Shown in pieces: positions 12,441-23,673 of a stretch of DNA of 64,000 bases (the stretch's first letter is position 1; the number at the start of each line of letters is the position of its first letter). Under the pieces are notes generated by a model. It saw only the letters and a list, made by a program, of their open reading frames with translations. It was not told the origin of the DNA and made no database searches. This stretch comes from Pestalotiopsis fici W106-1 (lineage: Eukaryota > Ascomycota > Sordariomycetes > Amphisphaeriales > Sporocadaceae), in the NCBI RefSeq assembly GCF_000516985.1, contig NW_006917097.1:1860001-1924000 (forward strand). Direction: 5' to 3'. The translations under genes and the position numbers were made by a program.

Positions 12441-15080
12441 AACACCGTCTCACAAGGTAGGGCCCAGACGGCTTCTACTGCTGCTTTGCCACTATCAAAA
12501 CCTACATACCCTGATACTATGCAGACTGTCGGTCGACACTACGTAGAAGGCTGTCTGTGATTTACCCAAATATTCATGCCCGAGTCTATCAACCTGCTGC
12601 AGCATTATTATTCCGCTTACTTCAGCTGGACTCGCACAGGCTGCGTGGTCGCTACGCTGTGCCACCCATTGCCGCTTTTCCCAGCGCTTGGCACAAATCC
12701 CGGGGGGCCCTGGGCCGTGACCCGCCTTACCATTTTATTTATTCATTTTTTTTTCCCTCTCCAAGGCAACTCTTACAGGACACACGCACAGTCCACGAAT
12801 GACCAGTATTCAAAGCAACCAGGTGATCGAATACGCTGGCTCCATTAATCAGGCTGGAATCCATCATTGCGTGCATCGCCCCTCGAGCACGTTGTCTGAG
12901 TGAATTTCGAGCCTTGCCGATCCAAGCTTCCAGGCTCGTCAGGGATTCAAGGCGCCTGGCAGGGCTTAGAAGAATTGCTGAGAACATGTTTCCGCCACCA
13001 AGACCAGTGCCGCACGCTCCTCCGTTCGAGCCCGTTCTGTTCCCGGAAGATAAGTCCTGAACCGTCCGGTTTGTCGTGCGGGCTTCTGTGCGGGCTCGAG
13101 CCGAACTCAGATATTACTAATACTATACTACTGATTCATTCACAGAATGCACCAAAGCCCTTCTCCTACGACACATGCTTTGGCCCTGATGCCGGAGGTT
13201 GCCGATGGCCCCTGTTTGTTTGACCCAGTCGGCCTTTGATCGTTCTTGCGATCTTCAGCCAGGTAGATCGGCGTGATGTCGGTCATGAGGAGCCGATCAT
13301 GGTCCGAGGGATTATCAAGGTGTTCTCATCGTTGCCAATATCGGTCATATCTCAACAATTATTCGAATCTCGGCCTCAGACGGTCCCCACTGTCGGGTCA
13401 ATGATTAGTTACACGAGCTGCCGATGCCGTCTGTTGCGCATCTAGATTTCCAGGCCTGATCGCTGTTGATATACTAACTGCAGAGACATGGATGGCATCT
13501 GAGCACATATACGAGATTTCAATAATCCCAGATGGAGAGGAAGAATCAAGAGGCTTGATGACTATGCATTGCTTTGCCCAACAACATGACTTCATCTCCA
13601 ACTCTCCGTCATGTTAACCAGACACTTACTACGTAGTAATTTGATCATTTTGCAGTAGCTGTTCACGGAATAATGGCCATGATCTTAGATACAGGCCCGA
13701 GTCGGTTACTAATCAGCAACTATACCTACCTAGTCAGGATCTGAATCACATCAAGCTATTATTCATTTGCCGCCAGCCTCTAGTCTCCGTTTATCATACG
13801 ATGTACCCGCAAACTACGCACATAGGGCAAAATAGCATGTTCGTTGAGATTTTGAGCAAATCTAAGTGGATACCAAAACGTTCTGAATTGGTGGTCTTGA
13901 AGCTCATCTATCTATGCATACTAGAGTCCGTCGCAGCTAATCCCAAGTGCTTAATCTCCCATGTCCAGAGACCGTTCGGGGGCAACGGTTTACTATGTCT
14001 GTTGATTGTGTGCTCGCGGGCCGAGCCTGTCACCCCGTTTGGACACATTGAACCCTTGATGCTGCTGCAGCTGTCCGCGATTAGAAGCACCGCCGTTGAA
14101 ATATCTATCGTACCTTGCAATATCATGGGCTGCCTTGGTAACAACCTTGCTGGAGTTTCGCAGCACGAAATATCAGGGTACAAGTTTTGTTTTTGTCCCC
14201 TCTTCTCCGTTCCTTGAAAATTTTTATATGCCTGTCCATCGAAGCCCGGTGTCTTTGAGAGCCATGATAATGTGCGGCATGTTGAGACACACCCCCGCTC
14301 GGTACCCCCAGTGGGTCGAAAACCCTCTCCTCGGCAGTCAAGTCCAGTGAGTCGATTCAAATGGAATTTCACTGGAAAATATTGCCAAGAGACATATCAG
14401 GATAGCTGTGTCCTATTGATATGGCTGCGCCACTGGAGTAAGTAGGCACGAAAAAACAATCTGTGGTGCTGAACTAGAATACTTGATCATTCATATGCGC
14501 ATAATCGAGCCGCACAACCCGTCTGCTGGCATGGCACACCATCACCCGTCGTATTCGCATTTCGTCGTCGTTGCGTGCTCATCCAAAGGAACGTCATGAC
14601 TTGACGAAGCAGCATTTGTAGAGTAGCAGCTTGCCATTAAGAATCATGAAATATGAGTTTGGACCTGGCAGTCATTACCTTGCCAGTAGCACCTCAAGGT
14701 GGGATGAATTCACCATGAACTGCTCAAAAGATCCTTGCAACTTTTGAGACGCACCGATGATGTTGGTTTCACTGCCACGGTCGCTTAAGTGTGAAATATT
14801 TGCGATGCGAGTTACCTGCAGAGAAAAAGTTCCCTACAGCAGACAGTCGATTCCGGAAAGTCTCCGCCGCCGACCAGCAGGACTCGGCACGGTATTTGGT
14901 TCGGGGACTTGGAAATGGTACCAGGACCAGCAGGTTCCAAATGTAATCGGATAAAAGCGGGATTGCTGCTGAGGAAAAAAAAAAAAAAGGCTATATATTT
15001 TAACTAAATGCCAACATGAGAAAAGAAAACCTCGTGCCCTTGATTTGCCTCCAATGGGCAAGAAAAGCATGAAACAGACC

Positions 15081-16723
15081 CTAGCAACTGCTGCTCAAGC
15101 TCTTAACGATGCAGTAAGTTCCATCATTACCTGATGAGACCTTTGTGGGTTCGTCGCCATTGTTGTTTCCCTTGTAATTATCGCAGCTCTTACCGTCGTC
15201 CTGGCAACTGTTGGATATGGTACACGAGTCGCCATAGTTGCCATTGATGCCGCAGAGGACGCCGCCGTCAACCGCAACTACATTGTCAATAACAATGTGG
15301 CGAGCTCCTCCGTTATTGTCACAGTTGCCGCAAGAGCGCGAAACTTTACCATAGTCCTCGGCGTAGAAATTCTTGATGTTCACGGTGCCGAATCCACTAT
15401 TTCGGTCCCAGAAGATTAGCATGTGTATGTTCTGGTCCCGCCCAACGGGCCTTTGATGCCGTTTTGTTTGCAGGGCTTACTTACTTGAACTGGACAATCT
15501 TATCCGCCGCGGCAAAGGCGCCTCCGCCGTTGATGTAGGACGTCCCACTATCCTGCTTCAAGGTAATGGCGTCCTCGCAGACATCCTGCCACTATACCAG
15601 TCCCGAGTCATTAGTGTCAATTCAGACATAGAGGCCCCAAAAGAAGCCTTTTTTTTTTCCCACCATAGTGCGTCAGACTTCGCCCCGAATTGGTCCAATA
15701 GGGTAATTCATGCCCCTAATGTAATCCGCAAGAGGCAAGAATCGACCGGAACGTTGCTTACCCAGACGTTGTTCAAAGTGCAAGTGCCTTGACAGTGCAC
15801 TCCTTCGGCTTGGCCAGGTCCGATCTACAACGACGCGACTTAGCAATTTCTTTCTCATATACAGATGGAGTTTATAATTAGCGCTACTTGGCAAGTCGGC
15901 TCTGAGGCTGCTAATGCCAACCTGTATGTTGTACTACCGCCTGGGGAGGCGCTTGATTCTCACGAGCCTTATCCGAAATGCTTCAAAAATATCATGGGGA
16001 AATTTCTTACAATGACATTGGATAGAGTTGCGCCACTCTTGAGGACAAATATAGCGTCTGCCTCGCCAGTCTCTGTTTGTTCTTCGCAGACAACCGGATA
16101 GCGATCGTATTTCTTCATACCGCCGTCAAAGCTGCCGCTAACTGTAATGGCTACGGAAGTCGAGACAGCACCTGAAGAAGCAGGCAGTTTGGTCGTCAGC
16201 CCGGTTGGGCTGCATGACAGTAGTGTCAGCATGACTTTGAATCCACAATAATGAACAGTAAAAAAACTCACGTGGAGCCACTGCCGGCGGTGGTCGAGGT
16301 TGCTTTAGTGGTCGTAGTGCCGCCGGCGGTTGAAGTCGACGTCGCCCCTGAACCACCACCAGTGGTGCTGCAACGGATTAGCTTTAATTTCAAACGGGTG
16401 ACCTTGGGGCTCTATCTAATATGATATTTTCCCCAAATAGCACATGGGAATACATCATATGTGTCGATCCTGATGAACAAAAGTAACAGGGAAACTCGGC
16501 AAGAATTTGCTTACTAGCAGCTGCACTCTTTGGAGATCTGGGACGGCTTGTTTGAGCAATTACTTGCCCAGCTGTCCAATCCTGTCGTGGCCGTGACGGC
16601 GGTATTGAGGTACTTTGAGCACACGGTGACATGAGCACTGATGTAACTCGCACAAGCGTTGCTGTCCGGGTTGGAACAGCCCAGGACGACTGGGAGAAGA
16701 CCAATAAGGGCGTATGCACGCAT
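15081..16723 (-). CDS. Secreted pectate lyase, polysaccharide lyase family 3, with N-terminal Cys-rich module
   Basis: Predicted 329-aa extracellular enzyme that cleaves polygalacturonate by beta-elimination. Six exons: 16723-16515, 16367-16272, 16209-16011, 15824-15762, 15591-15485, 15396-15081, all phase-consistent. Residues 1-15 form a signal peptide. Residues 16-69 hold six cysteines ending in ECSC. Residues 70-105 are a Thr/Ser/Gly linker. The PL3 domain follows, with [62 protein letters not shown], and the SRSCGNC and GINGNYGD motifs near the end. Parallel beta-helix PL3 enzymes are calcium dependent. The N-terminal module and linker resemble a carbohydrate-binding arrangement, but the module is not CBM1. 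Neighbouring genes give no pectin-specific context. Confidence 0.92.
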
Positions 16724-18309
16724 CTTGAGAGAATGAGGCTAGAAAGCGTCTCTAGAATATAGACTAAAGCAACAAGACGGAACTCGGTCAACTGCTACCA
16801 TCATTGAACAGTCAAGAAATTCAATGTCGTCGAGTAATACTTATACTCATGATCATGGTCCATAGAGCCTCAATTCATACTACAGGGTCAGCCGGCCATG
16901 CTCACCATTGGAGGATACAAATTTTCCGTTTCGGTATGTTCCAGTGGTTAATATAACATGTTGGAAAGAGTCGTATAGAGAATAACCTGTGAACATGATA
17001 TGTCTCTAGATACTCAGTCCAGACCTTGCTGGACAACGTGGTGGTGTTCCACAACTGGAGAGTTCGAGATGAGATGCAACCACATGGGGAACATCAAAGA
17101 ACCCAAACCCTGGCAATGCGACTTTGAGAATCCTAGACGTACCTGACAGGAAACATTGTACACGCTATATTACCCTATACAGATCTACAAGGATCCAGAT
17201 AAGCATACTTGCACCTGGGGTTCTAGTAGTATTCTCTCACCTTCTTGCACCCCGCAGATGCTATTGTATATACTTTTGCTAAACCACCAACCCAAACATG
17301 ACATGAGTGTATTGCACGCCAAGATTCAATAAATCATATCTGACCCTGCTTTTCCATCATGAGGTCGTGTCCTGTGCATACCTGACCCCTTTGCAAAGTC
17401 GCCCTGATGTGTGGGCTGACTGCCATTCGTGGAAAACATCGAGTCTTGACTATTGGGTACTGATATGGGCTTTTTGTGAATCCGATTCAGATCTGACAAA
17501 CAAAGTGCACTACGGAAAACAGCCCGAAGCTATCAACTAGCAGATTATTTTAGCTCTTAGATCAGCAGCCTAGATCTGATGGAAGATGGGAAATCTATTT
17601 CTAGGCCAATCTAGACCAGAAGGCAGCGATGCCGAACCGACCAAAGCTAGGCGGTAGGTAGCACGCGAACTAGGAATTTATATTATAAGTACCGACAAGA
17701 AAGGAGCAGTCAAGATGAACGAGACCCCACAAGGCATAGAATGTGTAGAAGAAGAACAAACAAAAGTTTAAATGATAAAATAAACAAATAGATTTGTTTC
17801 AGCTTCAAGCCCCAGGCTTTTCTCAAGTGCATGAAAAGCATCCAACAGATCAAGTCCGGAAAAAAGAGGTTCGGAAAAAAGCCACCAATACTGCCAAGCG
17901 CCAAGCATTCCAAAAGGCTCCCGCCCCGGAATCTCAAGAACCGCAATTGCTTAGAGGACTTAGAGGGTCTTGGCAAAAAGGCTCACTAATCTAAACCCAG
18001 GAAACCAAAAGTTATATCGCTCTTGTGGGATTTGGAATACTCTCATCTGATCAATTTTTTCCCCCCTTGATTCCTTCCCTTTCTCGCGAATTCCTTGAAT
18101 TGATGCCCCCTCCCTTTGACTCCCAAACGAGGAGTCACTCGAACCGCAAGCGAGTAACTCGATTCATCCTAATCACAAACACGCTCGCTCATTCGACCGC
18201 TCTCCAATCCCACGGCCGATACCGATACACTGTCCTCGATCCCACGAAGAACTCCTCAGCCATTTCCACGCCCAAAAAGAAGAAAAGAAAAAAAGAAAAA
18301 AGATCCCAT
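16724..18309. other. Gene-free region with an A-rich patch
   Basis: It contains the pectate lyase promoter side (near 16724) and the 3' flank of the carbonic anhydrase gene. Around 17755-17995 the plus strand is strongly purine-rich and open in more than one frame, but shows no domain. No gene is supported. Confidence 0.55.
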
Positions 18310-18991
18310 TCAGACAACTTGTCTCACCTTTCCACTTTCCACCTCATACACCCATCCGCTGACAGTGACATCCTTTGGAACAGTCTCGACGCTCTTTAAA
18401 AACTCGACGTCATCCCTGACGGCCTGCTCCAAGTCGGGAAACGGCAAAAAGTCCAACCCTTCAATCTTCTTTGCCGCCGCATCTCCCAAGTTCTTCTTGA
18501 CGATACCGTGAGCATCCTCGTTTTGAAATGTCAACATGCCACAGCCAGTGTGCTTGATCTATTTGGGACAGACGTGAAAACGCCCAGTCAGCCTCCAACG
18601 TGTCATGAAGATTCGTGTTTTGGAGGGAGGGAGGGGGGGCCGCCTCGTCTATTGCTCACCAGTATAATCTCCCTGGTTCCTAATAACTGCTCCGAAATGA
18701 TTATGGACCGCAGCGCATCCCGCGCGCTGGCGCCCGCGTTGCGTATCACATGTGCATCACCAAGATCGATGCCGAAAGCTGCCGCTGGATCGATGCGAGC
18801 ATCCATGCACGTTACTACACGACCGAAAGAATGAATTGATTAGCTCAAATCATGCAAGCTATATGACTGTACTGTGTTGCAGACTTACAGACGAGATATT
18901 TCTTTGCTGGAGGCAACGCCAGATGCCCCTTGGTGAACTGAGAGGCATACTCTGCATTATGCTGTTCCAGGTTTTGCTGTATAGTAGACAT
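18310..18991 (-). CDS. Beta-class carbonic anhydrase
   Basis: Predicted 168-aa zinc enzyme that interconverts CO2 and bicarbonate; fungal members supply bicarbonate to carboxylases and take part in CO2 sensing. Exons 18991-18889, 18814-18660 and 18558-18310 join in phase. Zinc ligands are Cys37 in TCMDAR, then His89 and Cys92 in KHTGCGML; Asp39 and Arg41 form the catalytic dyad. The core signature [10 protein letters not shown] is present. The short length matches the compact bacterial/fungal clade. There is no targeting sequence before MSTIQQNLE, so a cytosolic location is inferred. The start is the only in-frame ATG that gives the family's conserved N-terminal helix. It is followed downstream by an unrelated gene-free region; the next gene upstream on the same strand is the Ayg1-like hydrolase. 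Confidence 0.93.
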
Positions 18992-19577
18992 GGTTTCGGT
19001 ACCCGTGCTCTTTTATAGTAGAAACAGATGCTCAATCGTGGCCAAATTGACCATCAAAGGACCCGCAAGCACTACTACTTTATATAATTCCCAAGACTGA
19101 TGGACCCTATCAGCTCCAGCTGTCAAACATATACGTATTGGGGATTGTGAAACCTGATCATGTCATCATGACAAGGCCGAAAAGGGAAATTGTGGCCTGT
19201 GCGAAGAGCTGAAATGAGGGGTCTATCAGCGTACATAGAAGCTCGTCATTGTCGCTAGCATCGCGCAATCTGACACGATACAATCACCTCTCATACATCT
19301 TGAGATATAAGCTCACCGACAGTAGATGTGAGTGGCCAAGACTCCAATAAATCGGCAATCCTAGACTCAGCTTCCTCCCGGCAACCATGCCATCCGTGTG
19401 CTGGGCGCCGCAATGGGGAACTGATCGCCAGTATTTCACCTCTGAGCGATCGGCAACTCATGGTTCATTGCTTGCTTGGCATGTTTATTGTTTGCCCATC
19501 TATTGATTTCTGCTGCTATGTACCGAGTAACCATGGCATTGCACCACCAGGTCATTGGCCATACCCGTAGAAGCTCA
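18992..19577. other. Intergenic region, carbonic anhydrase promoter
   Basis: Non-coding DNA between two minus-strand genes. Two TATA-like elements precede the carbonic anhydrase ATG, at 19079-19087 and 19010-19017. No further gene is seen. Confidence 0.6.
19079..19087 (-). promoter_or_regulatory. Candidate TATA box for the carbonic anhydrase gene
   Basis: TTATATAAA on the minus strand, 88 bp before the ATG at 18991. A second TATAAAAG at 19017-19010 is only about 19 bp from the ATG, too near for the usual spacing unless the leader is minimal. Confidence 0.35.
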
Positions 19578-21160
19578 TCAATACTTTGGCCGAGACGGAA
19601 TAGTAGACATGAAACGCTTGATATCAATATTGAGCTCCAAGAGGTCGGAAATCCACCGCAAGATGACATTGAACGACTCGGGCTCACCCATGTGTTTCTT
19701 GCCTGGCACAAAGCTGCACACCCGTTAGTGTATTTCCCATAGAAAGCAATGTACATGGCAAAGGATACATACCGCGCTTCCTTGGCCATTCCATGGAGAA
19801 GGCACAGGTAGTAGTCGTCGACGGGGAAAATCTCATCTCCAACACCGTTCACTAGCAAGAGCCTCGTGCAGTCCTTTTGCAGCGTGCCATCCTCTAGTAG
19901 CGAGAATTTTCCACTCGCCTCCTTCTTGAACCGCTCAAAATCTGTTCCATAGCCGTACTTGTGGCAGAGCGAGTGCGAGAGACTGCTGTGGCGTCAGCCA
20001 AAATTGTGTTACATGTCAGACATCAGAGTGACTTACTCGAAGGGGTACTCAAGATAGTCGGCGTGGTCCAGCCAAAACGGGTCGAACATGAAGTGACAAC
20101 CACCACCATGTGCTACGGCACCTTTCACCTTGTGTGCATGCGTATGGGCCAGACGAATGCTGTAGTAGCCGCCAGTGCTAAATCCCCAGTTGACAATCTT
20201 TTTCTGATCAATACCCTCTTGCTTCTCAATCCAATCAAACATGCTTGTCCACAATCGATCTGGACTTGTAGGATCAGAGGGTGCCGCGGGATTGTCTCCA
20301 GTGCCCGGTATCTCGACAACGAGGGTCGCGCAGCCCACTTGGCGGAAACCCTCCTTCCAAACAGCTAGTTCGGTCCTGTAACCATCAAGACCCGTAAAAA
20401 TTATGATTAGAGGGACTTTGTTTGATGATGACGCATGCTTTGGGAGGTGGTAGAAGCCAGGCAGGACATCGCGGTCACCTTGTTGCGCATGGGTGTGGGG
20501 AATATCTACTTCGACCATGGGAAATTCATGGAGCCTTGTTACGAAAATAGGTTAATCAGACATTCCGAAAAGCTTGACATGAAACTTACTCTAGTCCTTT
20601 GCGCGCCGCCTCCTTGCCAGCGTTCCAGGCATGTTGCTGCTTTGGCGATCGCACAACGGGAAAACGAGCAATGCGATACACAGCAGAAGCTCGCCTAATA
20701 CTTTCTTAGTTCTGAATAGTAATTCTGATGATGTGAGAACCAACAGATAAAGCTCCGATGCCTTTGCCCGGTCTCCAGAGTTCTCCGCAGCTATAGCTCG
20801 AGTTACCAGTTCCTCGGCTTTGGGAAAGAAGCATGATGCATATTCATCCCAATTGTACGGCTCCTTGAGATCTTTCTGAAGAGTATTCAGTACTTTAGCA
20901 ATTTCATAAACGTTCAGGTTCGTAACCATACCTGAATAATGTCTTTCACGACGGGCTCAAAGTCTTGAAGTGCACCAAACATGAACGGGTACAGACCAAG
21001 AGTGCACTATACACATGTCAGCTAGATAGCAGCTATGATGTTGCACATGACTTGCCGGTTCGCGCCATTTTGTCTCCCACAAAGCTTTGAAGCTGGCATG
21101 ATGCGGGCCCGGGGTGACCAACTTGTCCTGAATGAAGAACCTTCCACCTTCGAGCGCCAT
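19578..21160 (-). CDS. Ayg1-like alpha/beta hydrolase (polyketide chain-shortening type)
   Basis: Predicted 420-aa serine hydrolase of the Ayg1/FrsA-like family, whose founder shortens a heptaketide naphthopyrone in Aspergillus melanin synthesis. Seven exons: 21160-21056, 21006-20932, 20875-20745, 20694-20590, 20534-20037, 19985-19773, 19713-19578. Each junction restores family sequence, e.g. ASELYLRASAVYRIARFP across exons 3/4. Nucleophile serine lies in NWGFSTGGYYSIR; the acid is in NGVGDEIFPVDD and the base histidine in GKKHMGEPES near the C-terminus. PGTGDNPAAPSDPTSPDRLW is the typical cap/lid border. Intron 1 uses a GC donor (GCAAGT) and intron 3 a weak GTTGGT donor. Exon 6 could start 3 nt later. 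No polyketide synthase lies within this window, so the substrate is unknown. Confidence 0.9.
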
Positions 21161-21620
21161 GGCTACTCTTAACTATACTATTCTTTTGTTGTCCAACGCT
21201 GAAGGAGTGCAAAGAAAAGAAATAAACTTTATAATACAAGAAGAAATGAAGAAAAGGAAAAAAAGACGACTAGATGACTTTTAATCAATCAGCATACATC
21301 CAATCCGGCCTTTCGGAGTCACTGTGCGTGAGTCCGGGTCTTTGGGTCTCGACGGACCTCGGGATGGGGAAAACCGCCGGCGCTCCACTAGGGATGATGT
21401 GATATCGGCCCCTCCCCATGTATGCAGCATGTGGTCGGTCGGGGGGCTGCTTTATACTCGAAAAGGGCAGCTGAAACATACCTACTGCTTTCTTCCGACC
21501 GCTGCAACCCGCAGCAATGAACAAATAAACGCGCATCCTGCTTCGTACAGTGTATAGCACACGACGGATGCCGATCGCTTCTCCACGGCATCCGAAAAGC
21601 CCAGGTAGGCCAGAGCTGAT
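21161..21620. other. Intergenic region, Ayg1-like gene promoter
   Basis: Non-coding DNA between the Ayg1-like start and the GT25 stop codon, both on the minus strand. It contains the TATA candidate at 21227-21233; nothing else is recognised. Confidence 0.6.
21227..21233 (-). promoter_or_regulatory. Candidate TATA box for the Ayg1-like gene
   Basis: TATAAAG on the minus strand, about 70 bp before the ATG at 21160, a usual distance for a fungal TATA element with a short leader. Confidence 0.35.
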
Positions 21621-22985
21621 CTATTTATCGTATTGATTTGTCTCTGGATGTAGATCTGGATATATTTCCATATGTTTATGTTTGTAATTCTCATACTCTT
21701 TCTCGTCCAGAGGTTTCCGTTCGTCCGGATATTGCTCCATTAATGGCTGCATTGCCATGAAAGCCTCGGCGTTCATTCTCATGCTGACACGTATGTTGTC
21801 GGTGTGTGCATGCTCTTCAATTTCATCTCTGTGGTCCGCGATATCGCTTTGTTTGCTCTTGGTACCTGCCGGTCGATGTTGTTCGAACAGAGCTGGTGAT
21901 GATGTTAGACAGACGTGACGTCTTCTGCCACCAGTTCCCTCACAAAACATTCTGAGCATGATGTCGAGTGGAGCATCAAAATGTTTCAGACCAGCATCAT
22001 TGAGTAGGCTGCGAGCGCCCCGCCGAGATAATGCATAGGCAGTGGAACAAGATCCATCCTGAACACGGTGCACCACACGCGTATGATCAAGGAATTCTTC
22101 TTCCAGGTCACTGGGCTGCGATAGGAACTTGAGGTATTGTTTCTGTGGCACAGTATAGTCTGGATAATGCCCAATGAGTGCTCGGGGAATCTTCATTTCT
22201 CTTGTTGGTAATTGCATTCCACAGTGGCCGAGCCAGAGAACATCCCAGTTGTCGCCGTATGGTGTCTGACTGGGTGCTCGGGTCCACGGCAACCTATTGA
22301 GCGGCGCCTCTTTTCGATAAGGACTATTCGTGCTGCCTGAATTTAAGCTTGTATCAAAGTACACATTGGTTGCATGCATTGGCTGGAGTAGGACTTGGGT
22401 AGACTTGGCAAAGTTGAATATCTGTTCTCGGAGGCGAACGTCCCAGTCAGCATCATCTTCCATGATCAAAGCTGAAGTCAAATTCCTGTGCACGATTTCC
22501 CGTATCGCATTGATGTGTCCACGCCACGACCCGACCTCGAGATTTGTAGGTCGTTGGCGGCCGTTCGAGCCTAGAGGAAGCACCTTGTCAGGCACCGCGG
22601 CTCCCCCGACGCCGTTGATGAACTCGATTTCGAAATCGCTGAGCACAGATGACAGCACAATGGCGTCCCGGCGATCTGTTCGAGCAGGCAAACCTAGGAC
22701 GAATACTTTCTCAAACTAATGAATTGTTAAAGGGCCGCCTGCATTAGAGATGCCTGGGAGTCTTACTCCAAGAGTCTTGTTGTACACATCTTCGGTATGG
22801 ACGGGGTGCTCAGGTTCCAAATCTGGGATCTTAACCGGCAGAGGAGGTGGTTCCCTTCGAGCGATAGAAATGATCCCAAAGGCCCAGAGGAGGAAGACGG
22901 CAATGAAGAATAGGGCGAAATTGCAAGGTCTTCTTCTAGCAAACAGGACGCGTCCACACATGTGGTAGTTCATTGCGAATGACAT
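21621..22985 (-). CDS. Type II membrane glycosyltransferase, GT25 (LPS-type) family
   Basis: Predicted 437-aa Golgi or ER glycosyltransferase; GT25 enzymes transfer galactose and related sugars. Exons 22985-22767 and 22715-21621 join to give FEKVFVLGLPARTDRRDA, the classic GT25 start of the catalytic domain. An N-terminal basic stretch and one transmembrane helix (about residues 18-37, NFALFFIAVFLLWAFGIIS) make it a signal-anchor protein with the catalytic domain in the lumen. ALIMEDDADWD provides the acidic metal/nucleotide-sugar site, and GSCSTAYALSRRGA matches the family's later conserved block. The acceptor cannot be predicted. ATG at 22985 is chosen because it places the anchor normally; a second in-frame ATG lies four codons later. 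Downstream on the same strand is the Ayg1-like gene. Confidence 0.88.
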
Positions 22986-23673
22986 TGGGGGCAACAAGCG
23001 CGGACTGCAGTCGGCTAAGTGTGTGACGGAGCGTGTGTATGATATGAGCGAGAGAGGAAAGAATTCAAGATGATGTCTGTGATTGACCTTTTGCCAAAAC
23101 TTGATACAAAATTTGGTAGCGAGTAGAACTTGAGTTGGCAGAAGAGCGATGAGTTTGGCGAACAAAAGAGATGTTTACATTGCGAAGTCTCCCATGAACG
23201 TTGTGCGTGAGAAGTACTGCATCGTAAATGGGCCGTGACAGTCGAGGCTGGTCTTGCCGAACAAAGTCTTCCAATAGAAGGAGCCATCTCGGGCAATGAC
23301 GACTCTTGGGATGTCTTGACCAATATTGTGGACCGCAACCACCAGGACTGATCAAAACAAAGTCGACCACCGCTCTGAAACGTTCCAGGAAAGTGATAAT
23401 GTCACTGAACAAAAGAGAAATGTACATGATAAATACGCATATGATCAACACCGTAGCGTGCATTTGATGCTCAAGGCTTCTGCCACTATCTGCTCCCACC
23501 TTATCGGAGGCTCGCTCAAGAAAGTGTTACATTCATCTCTATGGGACCCTCCGTCTGTTCCTGTCGCAGCGTGAGTTAATTAGAACAGACCTGGCTGGCG
23601 AGAGTAGGGCGCCAGATTACAGGTCGTAGCTTTCAGATGGGCGGATTTGCGCTATTTGTGCGACAAGTTTCCC
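22986..23673. other. Intergenic region between GT25 and SDR genes
   Basis: Promoter side of the GT25 gene and 3' flank of the SDR gene. The minus strand is open in all three frames over roughly 23165-23340, including a short frame containing RVVIARDGSFYWK, but with no start, no splice support and no recognised family. No gene is called. Confidence 0.5.

Larger units (their letters stand above)
10179..15080. other. 4.9-kb gene-free, microsatellite-rich region
   Basis: No recognisable coding region on either strand; the longest open frames (about 110-150 codons) overlap each other in several frames and lack domains or plausible introns. The segment next to 10179 must contain the promoter of the Zn2Cys6 gene. 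It holds a tandem 13-bp repeat near 11641, a GCA repeat near 12295, a CAC repeat near 12413 and palindromic GACGTC motifs. Whether it contains long non-coding RNA or decayed genes cannot be told from this reading. Confidence 0.55.

Noticed and set aside
13908..14372. 154-codon minus-strand frame in the large microsatellite gap
   Set aside because: No domain; a plus-strand frame of 138 codons covers the same bases, which suggests chance openness.
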